From Candidatus Krumholzibacteriota bacterium (GTDB lineage: Bacteria; Krumholzibacteriota; Krumholzibacteriia; Krumholzibacteriales; Krumholzibacteriaceae), in the NCBI GenBank assembly GCA_030609325.1, contig JAUWCL010000001.1, positions 104,746 to 168,745 on the forward strand: a stretch of 64,000 nt of DNA, in the 5' to 3' direction. Both the position numbers and the translations under genes were made by a program. This document shows, piece by piece, positions 8,734-17,318 of this stretch (position 1 is its first letter; each line of letters begins with the position of its first letter). A model generated the notes under the pieces. That model made no database searches. It saw nothing but the letters and a program-made list of their open reading frames with translations, and had not been told where the DNA came from.

Positions 8734-9498
8734 TCAGAAACGTCCGAAATACCAGGCGAGCAGGGCCGAGCCGAAAACCATGCAAAATGCGGCTGACGGG
8801 GCGAGAAATGAGCCGAAGGCGACAGCCGTCTGCCCGTCGCCGCCCCTGCGCATCAGGGAGATGCCGTACACCGAACCGAAGAAAGAGGCGATCACTATCA
8901 CGGGCAGGATCAGGCCTATCCCGAGAAACGCGCCTATCATCGCCATGAGCTTGACGTCGCCTCCCCCCATCCCCTCGACTTTCCTCATCTTCCTGTAGAG
9001 GATACCGACGAGCCAGAGGCTGCCGCCGCCGGCGAGCGCTCCCGCCGACGACGAGATCAGGCTGAGGCCCGGATTGAAAAAACTCCACACAAGCCCGACC
9101 GCAATAAAGGAGAGACTGATCTGGTCGGGAATGATCCTGTGGTCCCAGTCGATCACCGTTATCGCGAGCAGCGCCATCAGGAACGAGTAGGCAAAAGCGG
9201 CGTTCACCCAGTCGCCGTGGAGGTGCACTGCCAAAACGGCGAGCAGGCCCCCGAGCAGTTCGATCACCGGGTAGCGCGGAGAGATCGAGGCGCCGCAGCG
9301 GCGGCACCTGCCGCGCAGGGTGAGGTAGCTGAGAACGGGGATGTTCTCGTACCAGGAGATCGTCTTCCCGCATCCGGGGCAGAACGACCTGGGCCTGACC
9401 ACAGATCTGCCGAGCGGCATACGGTAGATGACCACGTTGAGAAAACTGCCTGCCATCAGGCCGAATATAAAGACCGGTATTTCCACTATCCAGTTCAT
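8734..9498 (-). CDS. pilD: Prepilin peptidase / N-methyltransferase PilD
   Basis: Inner-membrane aspartic protease that removes the short leader from PilA and methylates the new N-terminal phenylalanine. The 254-aa polytopic protein has the N-terminal methylase domain with SFLNVVIYRMPLGRS and two CxxC pairs (CPGCG ... CRRCG), then about six membrane spans. The catalytic aspartates sit in VIDWDHRIIPD and GGGDVKLMAMIGAFLG, the GxGD signature of type IV prepilin peptidases. Overlaps the upstream TPR gene by four bases. Confidence 0.95.
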   Translation of the reverse strand: MNWIVEIPVFIFGLMAGSFLNVVIYRMPLGRSVVRPRSFCPGCGKTISWYENIPVLSYLTLRGRCRRCGASISPRYPVIELLGGLLAVLAVHLHGDWVNAAFAYSFLMALLAITVIDWDHRIIPDQISLSFIAVGLVWSFFNPGLSLISSSAGALAGGGSLWLVGILYRKMRKVEGMGGGDVKLMAMIGAFLGIGLILPVIVIASFFGSVYGISLMRRGGDGQTAVAFGSFLAPSAAFCMVFGSALLAWYFGRF

Positions 9499-10172
9499 AC
9501 CCCGCCCATCCCCTGCTGCCTTCTCGCCTCGAGCTTCGCGATGTACCTTTCCGCCAGCTCGCTTATGTATCTGTTGTCCGAGCTCTCCGCCATCTCTTTC
9601 CAGAGAACGATGCTCGCCTCGATGTTCCCGCCCTTCGAGGCCGCTTCGGCGGCGAACCTGGCCGCCCTGTTGCCGTCGGCATTGGGCAGCGTGGCTGCTA
9701 CGCGGAAATACTTCTCCGCCTCCCTGTAATCCCTGCCCTCGAGGTAATGGAGCAATCCCATCTCGAAAGTGAGCCAGTAATCGTCGGGGTTGTTCCTCAG
9801 GCCCTTCTCCATGAGATTCTTTGCTGCGGCGAAATTCCCCAGGTCCTCCGTGATCACCAGGGCACTCAGCTTGTAGGCACCGAGGAAATGCGGATCGAGA
9901 TCGGTGATCATCTCGGCGAGATGGTTGAACAGGTGGATGTCGTTCTGGCTGAGCCTGTATCCGCCATAGTACTGCACCGCCCTGAACCAGTAGAGATCGG
10001 CGGCAAGCTCCCTGTAGCCGAGAGAGGCCATTATCATGAAATCGCTCGTGGGCAGGTAAGAGACCTCGATCCCGGCCTTGCCATCGAGAACCGGCTCGAC
10101 CGTCATCGCGGCTCCGACGATCGCGGAGACCGCGAACGCGAAAAAGAAGATCCTGGCAAAGGTCCTTATCAT
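9495..10172 (-). CDS. Membrane-anchored TPR-like protein in the pil cluster
   Basis: 225-aa protein with one N-terminal membrane segment (FFFAFAVSAIVGAAMT) and a body of TPR-like helices (residues about 75-215: LDPHFLGAYKLSALVI, NNPDDYWLTFEMGLLHYLEGRDYREAEKYF, ISELAERYIAKLEARR). It has no catalytic motif. It lies between the PilI-like permease gene (one-base gap) and pilD (four-base overlap), so it is translated with pilus genes. TPR proteins such as PilF/Tgl act as pilotins for PilQ, but those are lipoproteins and this one has no lipobox; a role in pilus assembly is inferred from context only. Confidence 0.8.
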   Translation of the reverse strand: MIRTFARIFFFAFAVSAIVGAAMTVEPVLDGKAGIEVSYLPTSDFMIMASLGYRELAADLYWFRAVQYYGGYRLSQNDIHLFNHLAEMITDLDPHFLGAYKLSALVITEDLGNFAAAKNLMEKGLRNNPDDYWLTFEMGLLHYLEGRDYREAEKYFRVAATLPNADGNRAARFAAEAASKGGNIEASIVLWKEMAESSDNRYISELAERYIAKLEARRQQGMGGV

Positions 10173-10173
10173 C

Positions 10174-10944
10174 TCAGCTAAACTCCCTCCGCCTGAATAC
10201 GAGCCAGGCGAAATAGAGCATGGCGCACGTATATACTACTCCGTACGCCGCCGGCAGGAGGATCTCGGATGCCGAGTACCTCAGGCCGTGGACCGCCTCG
10301 TGACGGAGATTGAATACCTTCAGGTTGGGAAGAATGAAATAGAGCACGTCCGTCACGTAGTTCATCGCTTTCCCGCCGAACTTCTGCGCGAAGAGTCTCA
10401 GGTCGCCGCTCAACGTGCCGGCGACGAATATGCAGATAGTGAAGAAAGACGTCAGAAGGGGCGTCGTGAAGGTGCTGAAGAATATCATCACGGCGATTAT
10501 CAGCCCTATCTCGACGAGAGACAGGCCGACGGCGAGGAATACCGCCGGAGTCAGTGCGGCACCGCCGAGAAGCATCATCACGGCGAGCACGGCCGTCATG
10601 ATCCCGATGAGGACCGCCAGGGACAGAGCAACGCCGGCGAATTTCCCGACGAGATACTCGGCACGCGACACCGGCCTGGCAAGCACCATCAGGACGGCCT
10701 TCTTGTCCACTTCCTTGTGAACGAGGTTGCTGCCTACGATTATCGCCGTCAGGATCCCCAGTATCGAGATTCCGGCCAGCCCGACATCGGTCACGATCTT
10801 CCCCTTCGCCGCCCCGACTGAGAGGGGCGACAGGATGAAAACGCTCACGAGCAGGACCATCGCATATATGATGACGAGGTAGAACAGCTTCTCCCTCGCC
10901 GATTCCCTGAACGTATTCAGCGCAACGCTGTATATCTTTCTCAC
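10174..10944 (-). CDS. ABC-2 type transporter permease (PilI-like)
   Basis: 256-aa integral membrane protein with about six hydrophobic spans, beginning VALNTFRESAREKLFYLVIIYAMVLLVSVFIL and including VLMVLARPVSRAEYLVGKFAGVAL, a motif typical of ABC-2 / NosY-type permeases. Start is GTG at 10944, overlapping the stop of the ATPase gene (GTGA), so the two are translationally coupled. In Myxococcus the pilGHI genes within the pil cluster encode a similar ABC transporter required for pilus assembly; the same placement between pilA and pilD here supports the PilI assignment. Substrate unknown. Confidence 0.85.
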   Translation of the reverse strand: MRKIYSVALNTFRESAREKLFYLVIIYAMVLLVSVFILSPLSVGAAKGKIVTDVGLAGISILGILTAIIVGSNLVHKEVDKKAVLMVLARPVSRAEYLVGKFAGVALSLAVLIGIMTAVLAVMMLLGGAALTPAVFLAVGLSLVEIGLIIAVMIFFSTFTTPLLTSFFTICIFVAGTLSGDLRLFAQKFGGKAMNYVTDVLYFILPNLKVFNLRHEAVHGLRYSASEILLPAAYGVVYTCAMLYFAWLVFRRREFS

Positions 10945-11933
10945 CTCTCACCACCCCCGGTCGCGTGTCCGGCGTAATGCTGAATGCCTGCGCTTTCCCT
11001 CTCTTCCGTTATTTTTCCGTTTATCTCGCTCATGAACACTTCCTCGAGCGACGGATGGTGGTTTGAGACATTGAGCACTTCCGCGCCGCTGTTGTAAAGA
11101 TGCTGAACGACGGTGCGGACAAGCTCCCGCTTTCTCACTACGAGAAATATCTCCTCGCCGTTGACGGCGACCGAATCCATGTACCCCGATACGGGATCGA
11201 GCTCGGAGACCGGGCATCCCCTGGCGGTTATCTCCACCATCCCTTCGCCTATCCGGAAGACCTCGGCCAGGCCTACTGTTCTGATCACTGCTCCGTCCTT
11301 GATGATGCATGCCCTGTCGCAAAGAGCCTCCATATCGGGAAGAATATGCGATGAGAAGAAGATCGTCTTTCCCCTGCCCTTCAGATCGAGAAGGATATCC
11401 TTCACTGTCTTCCTGCCGATCGGATCGAGACCGGAGAAAGGCTCGTCGAGGATCAGAAGATCGGGCTCGTCGAGGATCGCCTGCGCGAGTCCCGCCCTCT
11501 GGAGCATCCCTTTCGAGAATCCCTTCGTCCTCCTGTTCGCATGCTCTTCGAGCCCGAGGAGCGAAGAAACCTCCCGAACCCTCGATGCGGCCACGTTCGC
11601 CGGCACATCGCTCAGATCGGCGCAGAAGCGGAGGAATTCGCTCAGCGTCAGGTGAGGATAGATGTAGGGATTCTCGGGAAGATACCCGACCCTCTTCATG
11701 ACCGACCTGTCGGCGAGAGGTTTTCCGAATATCTGAACCGAGCCTGAATCGGGCCTGAGAAGGCCGAGGATTATCTTTATGGTGGTCGTCTTACCCGCGC
11801 CGTTCGGGCCGAGAAATCCGAGTATCTCGCCTGCGCCCGCCGAGAATGAGACGCCGTGAAGGACCTCGCGCGAGGCAAACGACATATCCCCGCGGAACGA
11901 TTTCTTCACCCCGTCGACCTGTAGAACTTCCAT
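10941..11933 (-). CDS. ABC transporter ATP-binding protein (PilH-like)
   Basis: 330-aa ABC ATPase partner of the permease. The ORF track extends to 12089, but ATG at 11933 is preferred: it has AGAGGGG eight bases upstream, the protein then begins MEVLQVDGVKKSFRG like other ABC ATPases, and the upstream extension reads into the pilA terminator. Walker A GPNGAGKTTTIK, signature FSKGMLQRAGLAQAIL, Walker B LLILDEPFSGLDP and switch FFSSHIL are all present, followed by a C-terminal regulatory extension of about 90 residues. Corresponds in position to PilH of Myxococcus. First gene of pilH-pilI-TPR-pilD. Confidence 0.9.
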   Translation of the reverse strand: MEVLQVDGVKKSFRGDMSFASREVLHGVSFSAGAGEILGFLGPNGAGKTTTIKIILGLLRPDSGSVQIFGKPLADRSVMKRVGYLPENPYIYPHLTLSEFLRFCADLSDVPANVAASRVREVSSLLGLEEHANRRTKGFSKGMLQRAGLAQAILDEPDLLILDEPFSGLDPIGRKTVKDILLDLKGRGKTIFFSSHILPDMEALCDRACIIKDGAVIRTVGLAEVFRIGEGMVEITARGCPVSELDPVSGYMDSVAVNGEEIFLVVRKRELVRTVVQHLYNSGAEVLNVSNHHPSLEEVFMSEINGKITEERESAGIQHYAGHATGGGER

Positions 11934-12086
11934 TGTACCACCCCTCTGCATCCGTTTTTCCGCCTGCGGCCCGTCCAGGGACCGCAAACCGTCAGAAAAC
12001 GTACCACCGGATGTCCTGTAACCGGACATCCGGCCCCTGAATATCCTTCTTCTGTAACAGGTTGCAGATTCCGTACCGGCCGGGCA

Positions 12087-12120
12087 CAAAGAAAGGGGCG
12101 GCCCTCATGAGCCGCCCCTT
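12087..12120 (-). terminator. Rho-independent terminator after pilA
   Basis: Minus strand AAGGGGCGGC-tcatgagg-GCCGCCCCTT followed by TCTTTG, 25 bases after the pilA stop. It isolates the highly expressed pilin from the ABC transporter operon. Confidence 0.87.
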
Positions 12121-12144
12121 GATCGACTTGATCTCTATCGAACT

Positions 12145-12579
12145 CTACTGACCGCTGCTCAGCGTGATGACCAGGACACCGGCATCCTTACCGCAGCCGG
12201 TGATCGTATAGCCAACGTTGACAAGGGCCATGACGATAGGCACGTAGCCTGTCTGGCCGGAGGTCGCCGCGGCGACATCGACCGGCTCGGTAGCAGCCTT
12301 GGTGAAAGGATTCTCAAGAAGCCCTCCGCCGGGGAGCATGGCGGTGATCGTGTCGCCGTTCGGAGCGGCATCGACACCGACGTTAGCCGCGTAAACGCCA
12401 TCGTTCTGGACCGCGAAGTCCTCGGCGGCGAGCTGCACGGTGTGGCAGTTCGACTTGACGGAGGCTTCCTTGGCCCTCGCCTGCATGCTGATGAAGTTCG
12501 GGATAGCGATAGCAGCGAGGATACCGATGATGACCACGACGATCATCAGCTCGATAAGGGTGAAACCCTTGTTATTCAT
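12145..12579 (-). CDS. pilA: Major type IVa pilin PilA
   Basis: Structural subunit of the pilus. The 144-aa prepilin begins MNNKG|FTLIELMIVVVIIGILAAIAIPNF: a five-residue leader ending in glycine, cleaved by PilD before Phe, with Glu at mature position 5 and the long hydrophobic N-terminal helix. Two cysteines (SNCHTVQ and ITGCGKD) could close a disulfide-bounded D-region. Mature size is about 139 residues. A Shine-Dalgarno GGGAGG lies seven bases before the ATG. It is a single-gene transcript, with a sigma-54 promoter and structured leader upstream and a strong terminator downstream. Confidence 0.96.
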   Translation of the reverse strand: MNNKGFTLIELMIVVVIIGILAAIAIPNFISMQARAKEASVKSNCHTVQLAAEDFAVQNDGVYAANVGVDAAPNGDTITAMLPGGGLLENPFTKAATEPVDVAAATSGQTGYVPIVMALVNVGYTITGCGKDAGVLVITLSSGQ

Positions 12580-12604
12580 CTTGCACCTCCCAGGTACAAT
12601 CTGT

Positions 12605-12690
12605 CGAAGCCAGGGGGCTTCGGTCCATCGGTCTTACGGCCGGAAGGCCGTTGATCTCGTCCTTCAGCCCCGCCATCGGAATTCGGGGCT
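12605..12690 (-). promoter_or_regulatory. Structured 5' leader of pilA with three stem-loops
   Basis: Reading the minus strand from the predicted start near 12693: AGCCCC...GGGGCT (12690-12666), ACGGCC-ttcc-GGCCGT (12651-12636, perfect six-pair stem), and CGAAGCC-ccct-GGCTTCG (12622-12605, perfect seven-pair stem), ending 25 bases before the ATG. Could stabilise the pilin mRNA or be regulatory; the function is inferred. Confidence 0.6.
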
Positions 12691-12704
12691 CGGGTCTTTT
12701 TTAC

Positions 12705-12719
12705 GCATCATCCGTGCCA
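12705..12719 (-). promoter_or_regulatory. Sigma-54 promoter of pilA
   Basis: Minus-strand TGGCACGGATGATGC: the invariant GG and GC of the -24/-12 elements are present and the rest matches TGGCAC-N5-TTGC except one base. Predicted start near 12693. pilA control by PilR and sigma-54 is established in Pseudomonas and Myxococcus. Confidence 0.85.
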
Positions 12720-12886
12720 ACCATCGGAAAACATCCATCTTATCCAAACGGTTGTTTTACAGGGAATTACGGCCTCCTCCCGCGCCCTGTAAACGGGCCT
12801 TGATGTTTATATTTGCCCGGTTCCGTTTCAGTTTGCAAGAATTCACCTGTTTCACCGGTAGTTCTCAAATCGCCTTCAAGGGGTAT

Positions 12887-14260
12887 TCAGACCTTCATCA
12901 TCTCGCGCTCGAGACCGTATCTCTGAATCTTCCTGTAAAGAGTCGAGGCATTTATACCGAGTATCGAGCTGGCCTTCTTCTTCTGCCAGTTCGTCTCCTC
13001 GAGGACCGAGATGAGGTACTCCTTCTCCAGTTCCTCGAGTGTCATCTGCGCCGTATCCATGTTGAGGCCGCGTCTGCTGCCGGTCCTGGCCCTGACCTTG
13101 TCAGTAAGGTCCTCGGCCTCGACCAGATCGCCATCCTTCAGGATGACGGCCCTTTCCATGATGTTCTCGAGCTCGCGGACGTTGCCGGGGAAATCGTATT
13201 CGATGAGGAGGTTCATCGCCTCCTTCGATATCGTCTTCTTCTCTCCCGTCTTGGCGGACACCTTCTCGAGGAAATGCTCGACGAGAAGGGGGATATCGTC
13301 GCGCCTCTGGCGCAGGGGCGGGATAACTATGGGGATCACGTTGAGCCTGTAATAGAGATCGGCCCTGAAGGCATCCTCCTGGACCGCTTTCTCCAGATCG
13401 GCGTTTGTGGCGGCGATCAGCCGCGCGTTGACCTTTATCGGCGAGGTCCCGCCCACCGGGATGATCTCGCGTTCCTGCAGGACCCTGAGCAGCTTGACCT
13501 GGATCGCCGGCGAGGTCTCGCCGACCTCGTCGAGGAAGAAGGTCCCCCCGCTGGCCACCTTGAAGAGACCGTCCTTGTCCCTGATCGCGCCCGTGAAGCT
13601 CCCCTTGACATGCCCGAAGAGCTCGCTCTCGAGGAGGTTTTCCGGAAGGGCGCCGCAGTTGATCGAGACGAACGGGCTGGATGCCCGCACCGACCTGTAA
13701 TGTATCGCCCTCGCGATGAGCTCCTTGCCCGTTCCACTCTCCCCGCATACGAGGATCGTGCTTTCGGTGTCGGCCACCTTGTCGACAAGGGTGAATACCT
13801 TCCGGATCCCCTCGCTCTTGCCGATGATCTCCTTGAAATCGTCCTTGCTTCTGAGCTGCTTCTTGAGGAAGGTATTCTCGCTCTTCACGCGGTGGACGTC
13901 GAGCGCGTTGCGGATGACCATCTTGATCTGGTCGTTCTTCGCAGCACGTTTTATCAGATAGTGGAAGGCTCCTCTGTTGAGGGCCTCGATAGCCGTCTTC
14001 TGCGAAGCGTAGGCCGTCATGATAATAACCGGGATACTCGGATCGAACTCCTTGATCGCGGAAAGCAACTCTATCCCGTCCATCCCCTCCATCCGGATAT
14101 CTGTAATCACGACGTCGTAGTTCGAGTCCTTGACCTCGCTGACGGCCTTGTTTCCGCTCGAGGCGGTCTTCACCTTGTACCCTTCCTTTTTAAGCATGAT
14201 CGAAAGGTACTGGCACATACTCTTCTCGTCGTCGACTATCAGGATTTTTTCACCCGCCAT
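12887..14260 (-). CDS. pilR: Sigma-54-dependent response regulator PilR
   Basis: NtrC-family transcription activator that drives sigma-54 promoters when phosphorylated by PilS. 457 aa: receiver domain (1-120) with phospho-acceptor Asp in VVITDIRMEGMDG, AAA+ domain (about 145-370) with Walker A GESGTGKELIAR, the sigma-54 contact loop GSFTGA (usual consensus GAFTGA; the Ser variant occurs in several NtrC-family members), FFLDEVGE and the arginine-finger region, then a Fis-type helix-turn-helix (LGINASTLYRKIQRYGL). Last gene of pilBTCSR, 49 bases after pilS. The promoters it most likely acts on are found before pilA, pilM and pilB. Confidence 0.95.
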   Translation of the reverse strand: MAGEKILIVDDEKSMCQYLSIMLKKEGYKVKTASSGNKAVSEVKDSNYDVVITDIRMEGMDGIELLSAIKEFDPSIPVIIMTAYASQKTAIEALNRGAFHYLIKRAAKNDQIKMVIRNALDVHRVKSENTFLKKQLRSKDDFKEIIGKSEGIRKVFTLVDKVADTESTILVCGESGTGKELIARAIHYRSVRASSPFVSINCGALPENLLESELFGHVKGSFTGAIRDKDGLFKVASGGTFFLDEVGETSPAIQVKLLRVLQEREIIPVGGTSPIKVNARLIAATNADLEKAVQEDAFRADLYYRLNVIPIVIPPLRQRRDDIPLLVEHFLEKVSAKTGEKKTISKEAMNLLIEYDFPGNVRELENIMERAVILKDGDLVEAEDLTDKVRARTGSRRGLNMDTAQMTLEELEKEYLISVLEETNWQKKKASSILGINASTLYRKIQRYGLEREMMKV

Positions 14261-14309
14261 TTAACAATAACCCCCCGTTTTAGCGATGCGGTCCTCCGCC
14301 GGCGGCGGA

Positions 14310-16058
14310 TCAGACCATCGCGAACTCTTCCTCGATTATCATCTCTTCTTCGGTTTCTTCGGTCGCGCAGCGTCGGACGGGCAGGATGACGATGAACTCC
14401 GTCCCTCCGTCGTCCGAACTGCGAACATCTATGAGACCGGAATGGCTCTCTACGATACGCGCGGCGATCGCAAGGCCCAGTCCGGTTCCTCCCTTTCTCG
14501 TGGTAAAGAACGGTTCGAAGACGTGCGGAAGCACCTCTTCCGGAATAGCCGGACCGTCGTTGTGGAAACAGATCTCGATGCATTCCTCGTCGGTCCTGTC
14601 CTCGGAAAGCCGGCGCATGACCCTGCTCGCCGAGAGCGTCAGTTTTCCGCCGCCGCTCATCGCCTCGCAGGCGTTGTTGCCGAGGTTGAGGAATACCTGG
14701 CGGATCTGCTCCTCGTCGACATATATCCTCGAACCCTCCGAATCGCTGTCGATCGTGATCTCCACCCTTTCCCCCGAAGGAGTCGCGTTCCTCAGAAGCA
14801 TCGCGATCTCGCCGAGACATCTGTCGATGTCCGACGGCAAGAACGACGGCTTGCGGAGCCTCGCATACTCGAGGAAATCGGATATGATCCTGTCGAGCCT
14901 CTCCGATTCCCTTATGATAAGATCCATCAACTCGGCGTTGTCGCCGGAAAGGCCCTCTATCTCGCCCTTGAGCATCTCGATCGATCCGCTGATAGACGCC
15001 AGCGGAGCCCGGACCTCGTGCGCGATGGCTGCGGACAGCTCGCCCACGGCGGCCATCCTGTCCGCCTGCCTGATCCTCTTGCGCATCTCCTTGACCTCCG
15101 AAAGGTCCTGGAAGATCGCGATGACCCCTTTTATTTCGTCCTGTTCGTCCTTCAGAAGCGATATGCTTATCCCGAGCTGTACAAGCGTCCCGTCCACCCT
15201 TATTACGTCGATCTCGTGGCGCTGCCTCGGCAGCCCGCTCCGCAGCGCGAGCGTAAGTTCTTCGGCAAGAACGGGCATATAAGAGAAGGCGTCGGTGACA
15301 GGCACCCCCTCGAATCCCATGTTTCTGTCCAGTCCGAGTATCGATTCCGCCGCCGGATTCACCGTGAGTACGGAACCATCCGGATCGGTTACGATCAGTC
15401 CGCTGCTCATGTTCTTCAGAATGCTGTCTGTGTCGAGCCTGATCTGCCTGATTTCCTTCTCCTTGTCGGCGATTTCCTCGTGTTTGTTCTGGAGACGGTA
15501 GGAGACATATCCGCTGACCAGGCCGGTAAAGACGAAGACCGCCATATGGAGGTATCCTCGCAGGATAGTCCTGGCGATGCCCCTGGACGATACGTCGGCG
15601 ACCCATCCCCCGCCTACCGGGTCGACGTAGCCGCCGATCTCGAGAAGTATGTATGTGATGTAGGCCGAGGTCGCCAGGAGGGCCGTTACCAGCCCGCCGG
15701 ACACCTTGAAGTACTCACCGCCCACTATTATCGGCAGGATATAAAGAATGGAAAAGAACGAGCCCGAGCCACCGCTGAAGTGGGAGAGCATCGTGAGCAC
15801 TACTATGTCCACCGCGACGAGGACACGGACGATGACCTTCAGATCGACGCCCGCCCTGAAAGTCAGGTATACGGCGCCGGCGCTGAGATAGATTACCCCG
15901 AGGAGCCCGTACATCGCGGCCACGGAGAGGGCCCGGTCCTCCATCTGCAGCACCATGATCGCCGCTCCGACCATCAGGGTCGAGACGACCAGCCGCAGGT
16001 AGACCAGCCTCCTGGCACTGGACTCGCCAGAATGTGAGAGAGCACGCGGTGTAAACAT
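14310..16058 (-). CDS. pilS: Sensor histidine kinase PilS
   Basis: Membrane sensor kinase partner of PilR. 582 aa: about six N-terminal membrane spans (residues 20-190), a PAS domain (about 215-325, DSILKNMSSGLIVTDPDGSVLTVNPAAESILGL), dimerisation/phospho-acceptor helix with His in AAIAHEVRAPLASISGSIEML, and an ATPase domain with N box NLGNNACEAM and G boxes FFTTRKGGTGLGLAIAARIV. The C-terminus carries an extra acidic tail (EETEEEMIIEEE). In Pseudomonas PilS senses PilA in the membrane; conservation of that here is an inference. Between pilC and pilR. Confidence 0.93.
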   Translation of the reverse strand: MFTPRALSHSGESSARRLVYLRLVVSTLMVGAAIMVLQMEDRALSVAAMYGLLGVIYLSAGAVYLTFRAGVDLKVIVRVLVAVDIVVLTMLSHFSGGSGSFFSILYILPIIVGGEYFKVSGGLVTALLATSAYITYILLEIGGYVDPVGGGWVADVSSRGIARTILRGYLHMAVFVFTGLVSGYVSYRLQNKHEEIADKEKEIRQIRLDTDSILKNMSSGLIVTDPDGSVLTVNPAAESILGLDRNMGFEGVPVTDAFSYMPVLAEELTLALRSGLPRQRHEIDVIRVDGTLVQLGISISLLKDEQDEIKGVIAIFQDLSEVKEMRKRIRQADRMAAVGELSAAIAHEVRAPLASISGSIEMLKGEIEGLSGDNAELMDLIIRESERLDRIISDFLEYARLRKPSFLPSDIDRCLGEIAMLLRNATPSGERVEITIDSDSEGSRIYVDEEQIRQVFLNLGNNACEAMSGGGKLTLSASRVMRRLSEDRTDEECIEICFHNDGPAIPEEVLPHVFEPFFTTRKGGTGLGLAIAARIVESHSGLIDVRSSDDGGTEFIVILPVRRCATEETEEEMIIEEEFAMV

Positions 16059-16090
16059 CTTCTCCCTCCAAAATCAGGCTTCGCCGGATT

Positions 16091-17299
16091 CTAGCCGGCG
16101 ACGACGGTAACGAGCTTGAACATCGGAAGGTACATCGCTACGAGCATCCCTCCAACGACCACTCCCATCACGACGATCATTATAGGCTCGATGGCGGCCG
16201 TAAGCGCCTCGACTGCCGAATCGACCTCGTCATCGTAGAAATCCGCTATCTTGTCGAGCATCTCGTCCAGGGCGCCCGTCTGTTCTCCTACGGAGATCAT
16301 CTGGACGACCATCGGCGGGAACACGCCGCAGGCCTTGAGCGGCTCGGCGATCGTGTTACCCTCGCTGATGCTTTGCCTCGTCTCCATGATGGCCCTCTCG
16401 AGGACCTTGTTGCCGGCCGTTCGGGCCGTGATCTCGAGGCCGTTGAGGATCGGCACACCGCTGGCGATCAGGGTGCCGAGCGTACGGGTGAACCTTGCCA
16501 CGGCGCCCTTGCGGACGACGTTGCCGAGGATCGGTAGATTGAGCATGATCTTGTCGATCCTGTACTGCCCGCTTTCGGTCGCGTAGTACCTCTTCAGTCC
16601 GATGGCGCTTCCCACACCGAATGCGAGGAGCAGCCACCAGTTCGCCCGCAGGAAGTCACTGAGCATCATGACAATCATCGTCGGGAGCGGGAGCTCGCCG
16701 CCGAAATCGCTGAACATCTTGGCGAAGGTCGGGATGATGAACATCAGCATGAACATCGTCGCTCCGGTGGCTACGCAGAACACGATCGTCGGATAGGTCA
16801 AGGCGCCCTTGACCTTGCGCCTCAGGGCGTCTGCCTTCTCGAGATATACGGCCAGACGGTTGAGGATCAGGTCGAGGATACCTCCGGTCTCTCCGGCGTC
16901 GATCATGTTAACAAACAGCTCGCCGAAGCACTTGTGCTTGCGCATCGAGTCGGCCAGCGTCAAACCCGACTCGACGTCCGACATCACGTCGGAGACGACC
17001 TTCTTGAAATTGGGCTTCTCGATCTGGCTCGAGAGGATGTCGAGGCACTGGACCATCGGCAGACCGGCATTGATCATCGTCGCGAACTGCCTCGTGAAGA
17101 TCCCCATGTCCTTGACCGTGATCCTGTTTCCTATGCCGAAATTGATCTGGATATCCTTCGGCTTGTGACGGATCGACGTGATTATGATCTTCCGTTTACG
17201 CAGGTGATTGATCAGTTCCTGCTTGTTTTCACACTCTAAATCACCGGAAAGAACTTCGCCCGTAGGCGTTCTTCCCTTCCACAGAAATGTAGTCGCCAT
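16091..17299 (-). CDS. pilC: Type IV pilus inner-membrane platform protein PilC
   Basis: GspF/PilC platform protein on which the PilB and PilT motors act. The ORF track begins at 17407, but ATG at 17299 is chosen: AAGGGGGAAACCG precedes it and the protein then starts MATTFLWKGRTPTGEVLSG, the normal PilC beginning; the longer form would run back into pilT. 402 aa with two T2SSF repeats (about 70-195 and 270-395), each with FTRQFATMINAGLPMVQCL / FTRTLGTLIASGVPILNGLEI, and three membrane helices. Confidence 0.94.
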   Translation of the reverse strand: MATTFLWKGRTPTGEVLSGDLECENKQELINHLRKRKIIITSIRHKPKDIQINFGIGNRITVKDMGIFTRQFATMINAGLPMVQCLDILSSQIEKPNFKKVVSDVMSDVESGLTLADSMRKHKCFGELFVNMIDAGETGGILDLILNRLAVYLEKADALRRKVKGALTYPTIVFCVATGATMFMLMFIIPTFAKMFSDFGGELPLPTMIVMMLSDFLRANWWLLLAFGVGSAIGLKRYYATESGQYRIDKIMLNLPILGNVVRKGAVARFTRTLGTLIASGVPILNGLEITARTAGNKVLERAIMETRQSISEGNTIAEPLKACGVFPPMVVQMISVGEQTGALDEMLDKIADFYDDEVDSAVEALTAAIEPIMIVVMGVVVGGMLVAMYLPMFKLVTVVAG

Positions 17300-17318
17300 C
17301 GGTTTCCCCCTTACAGAA

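Larger units (their letters stand above)
12580..12886. other. 307-base intergenic region between pilR and pilA
   Basis: Contains the pilA sigma-54 promoter and a structured leader (listed separately). The 167 bases between the promoter and the pilR stop hold no ORF and no clear terminator; PilR enhancer sites would be expected here but I could not pick out a repeated binding motif. Confidence 0.5.

Noticed and set aside
12440-14389. 649-aa plus-strand ORF
   Set aside because: Lies antisense to pilR and part of pilA; leucine/arginine-rich shadow without domain signature.
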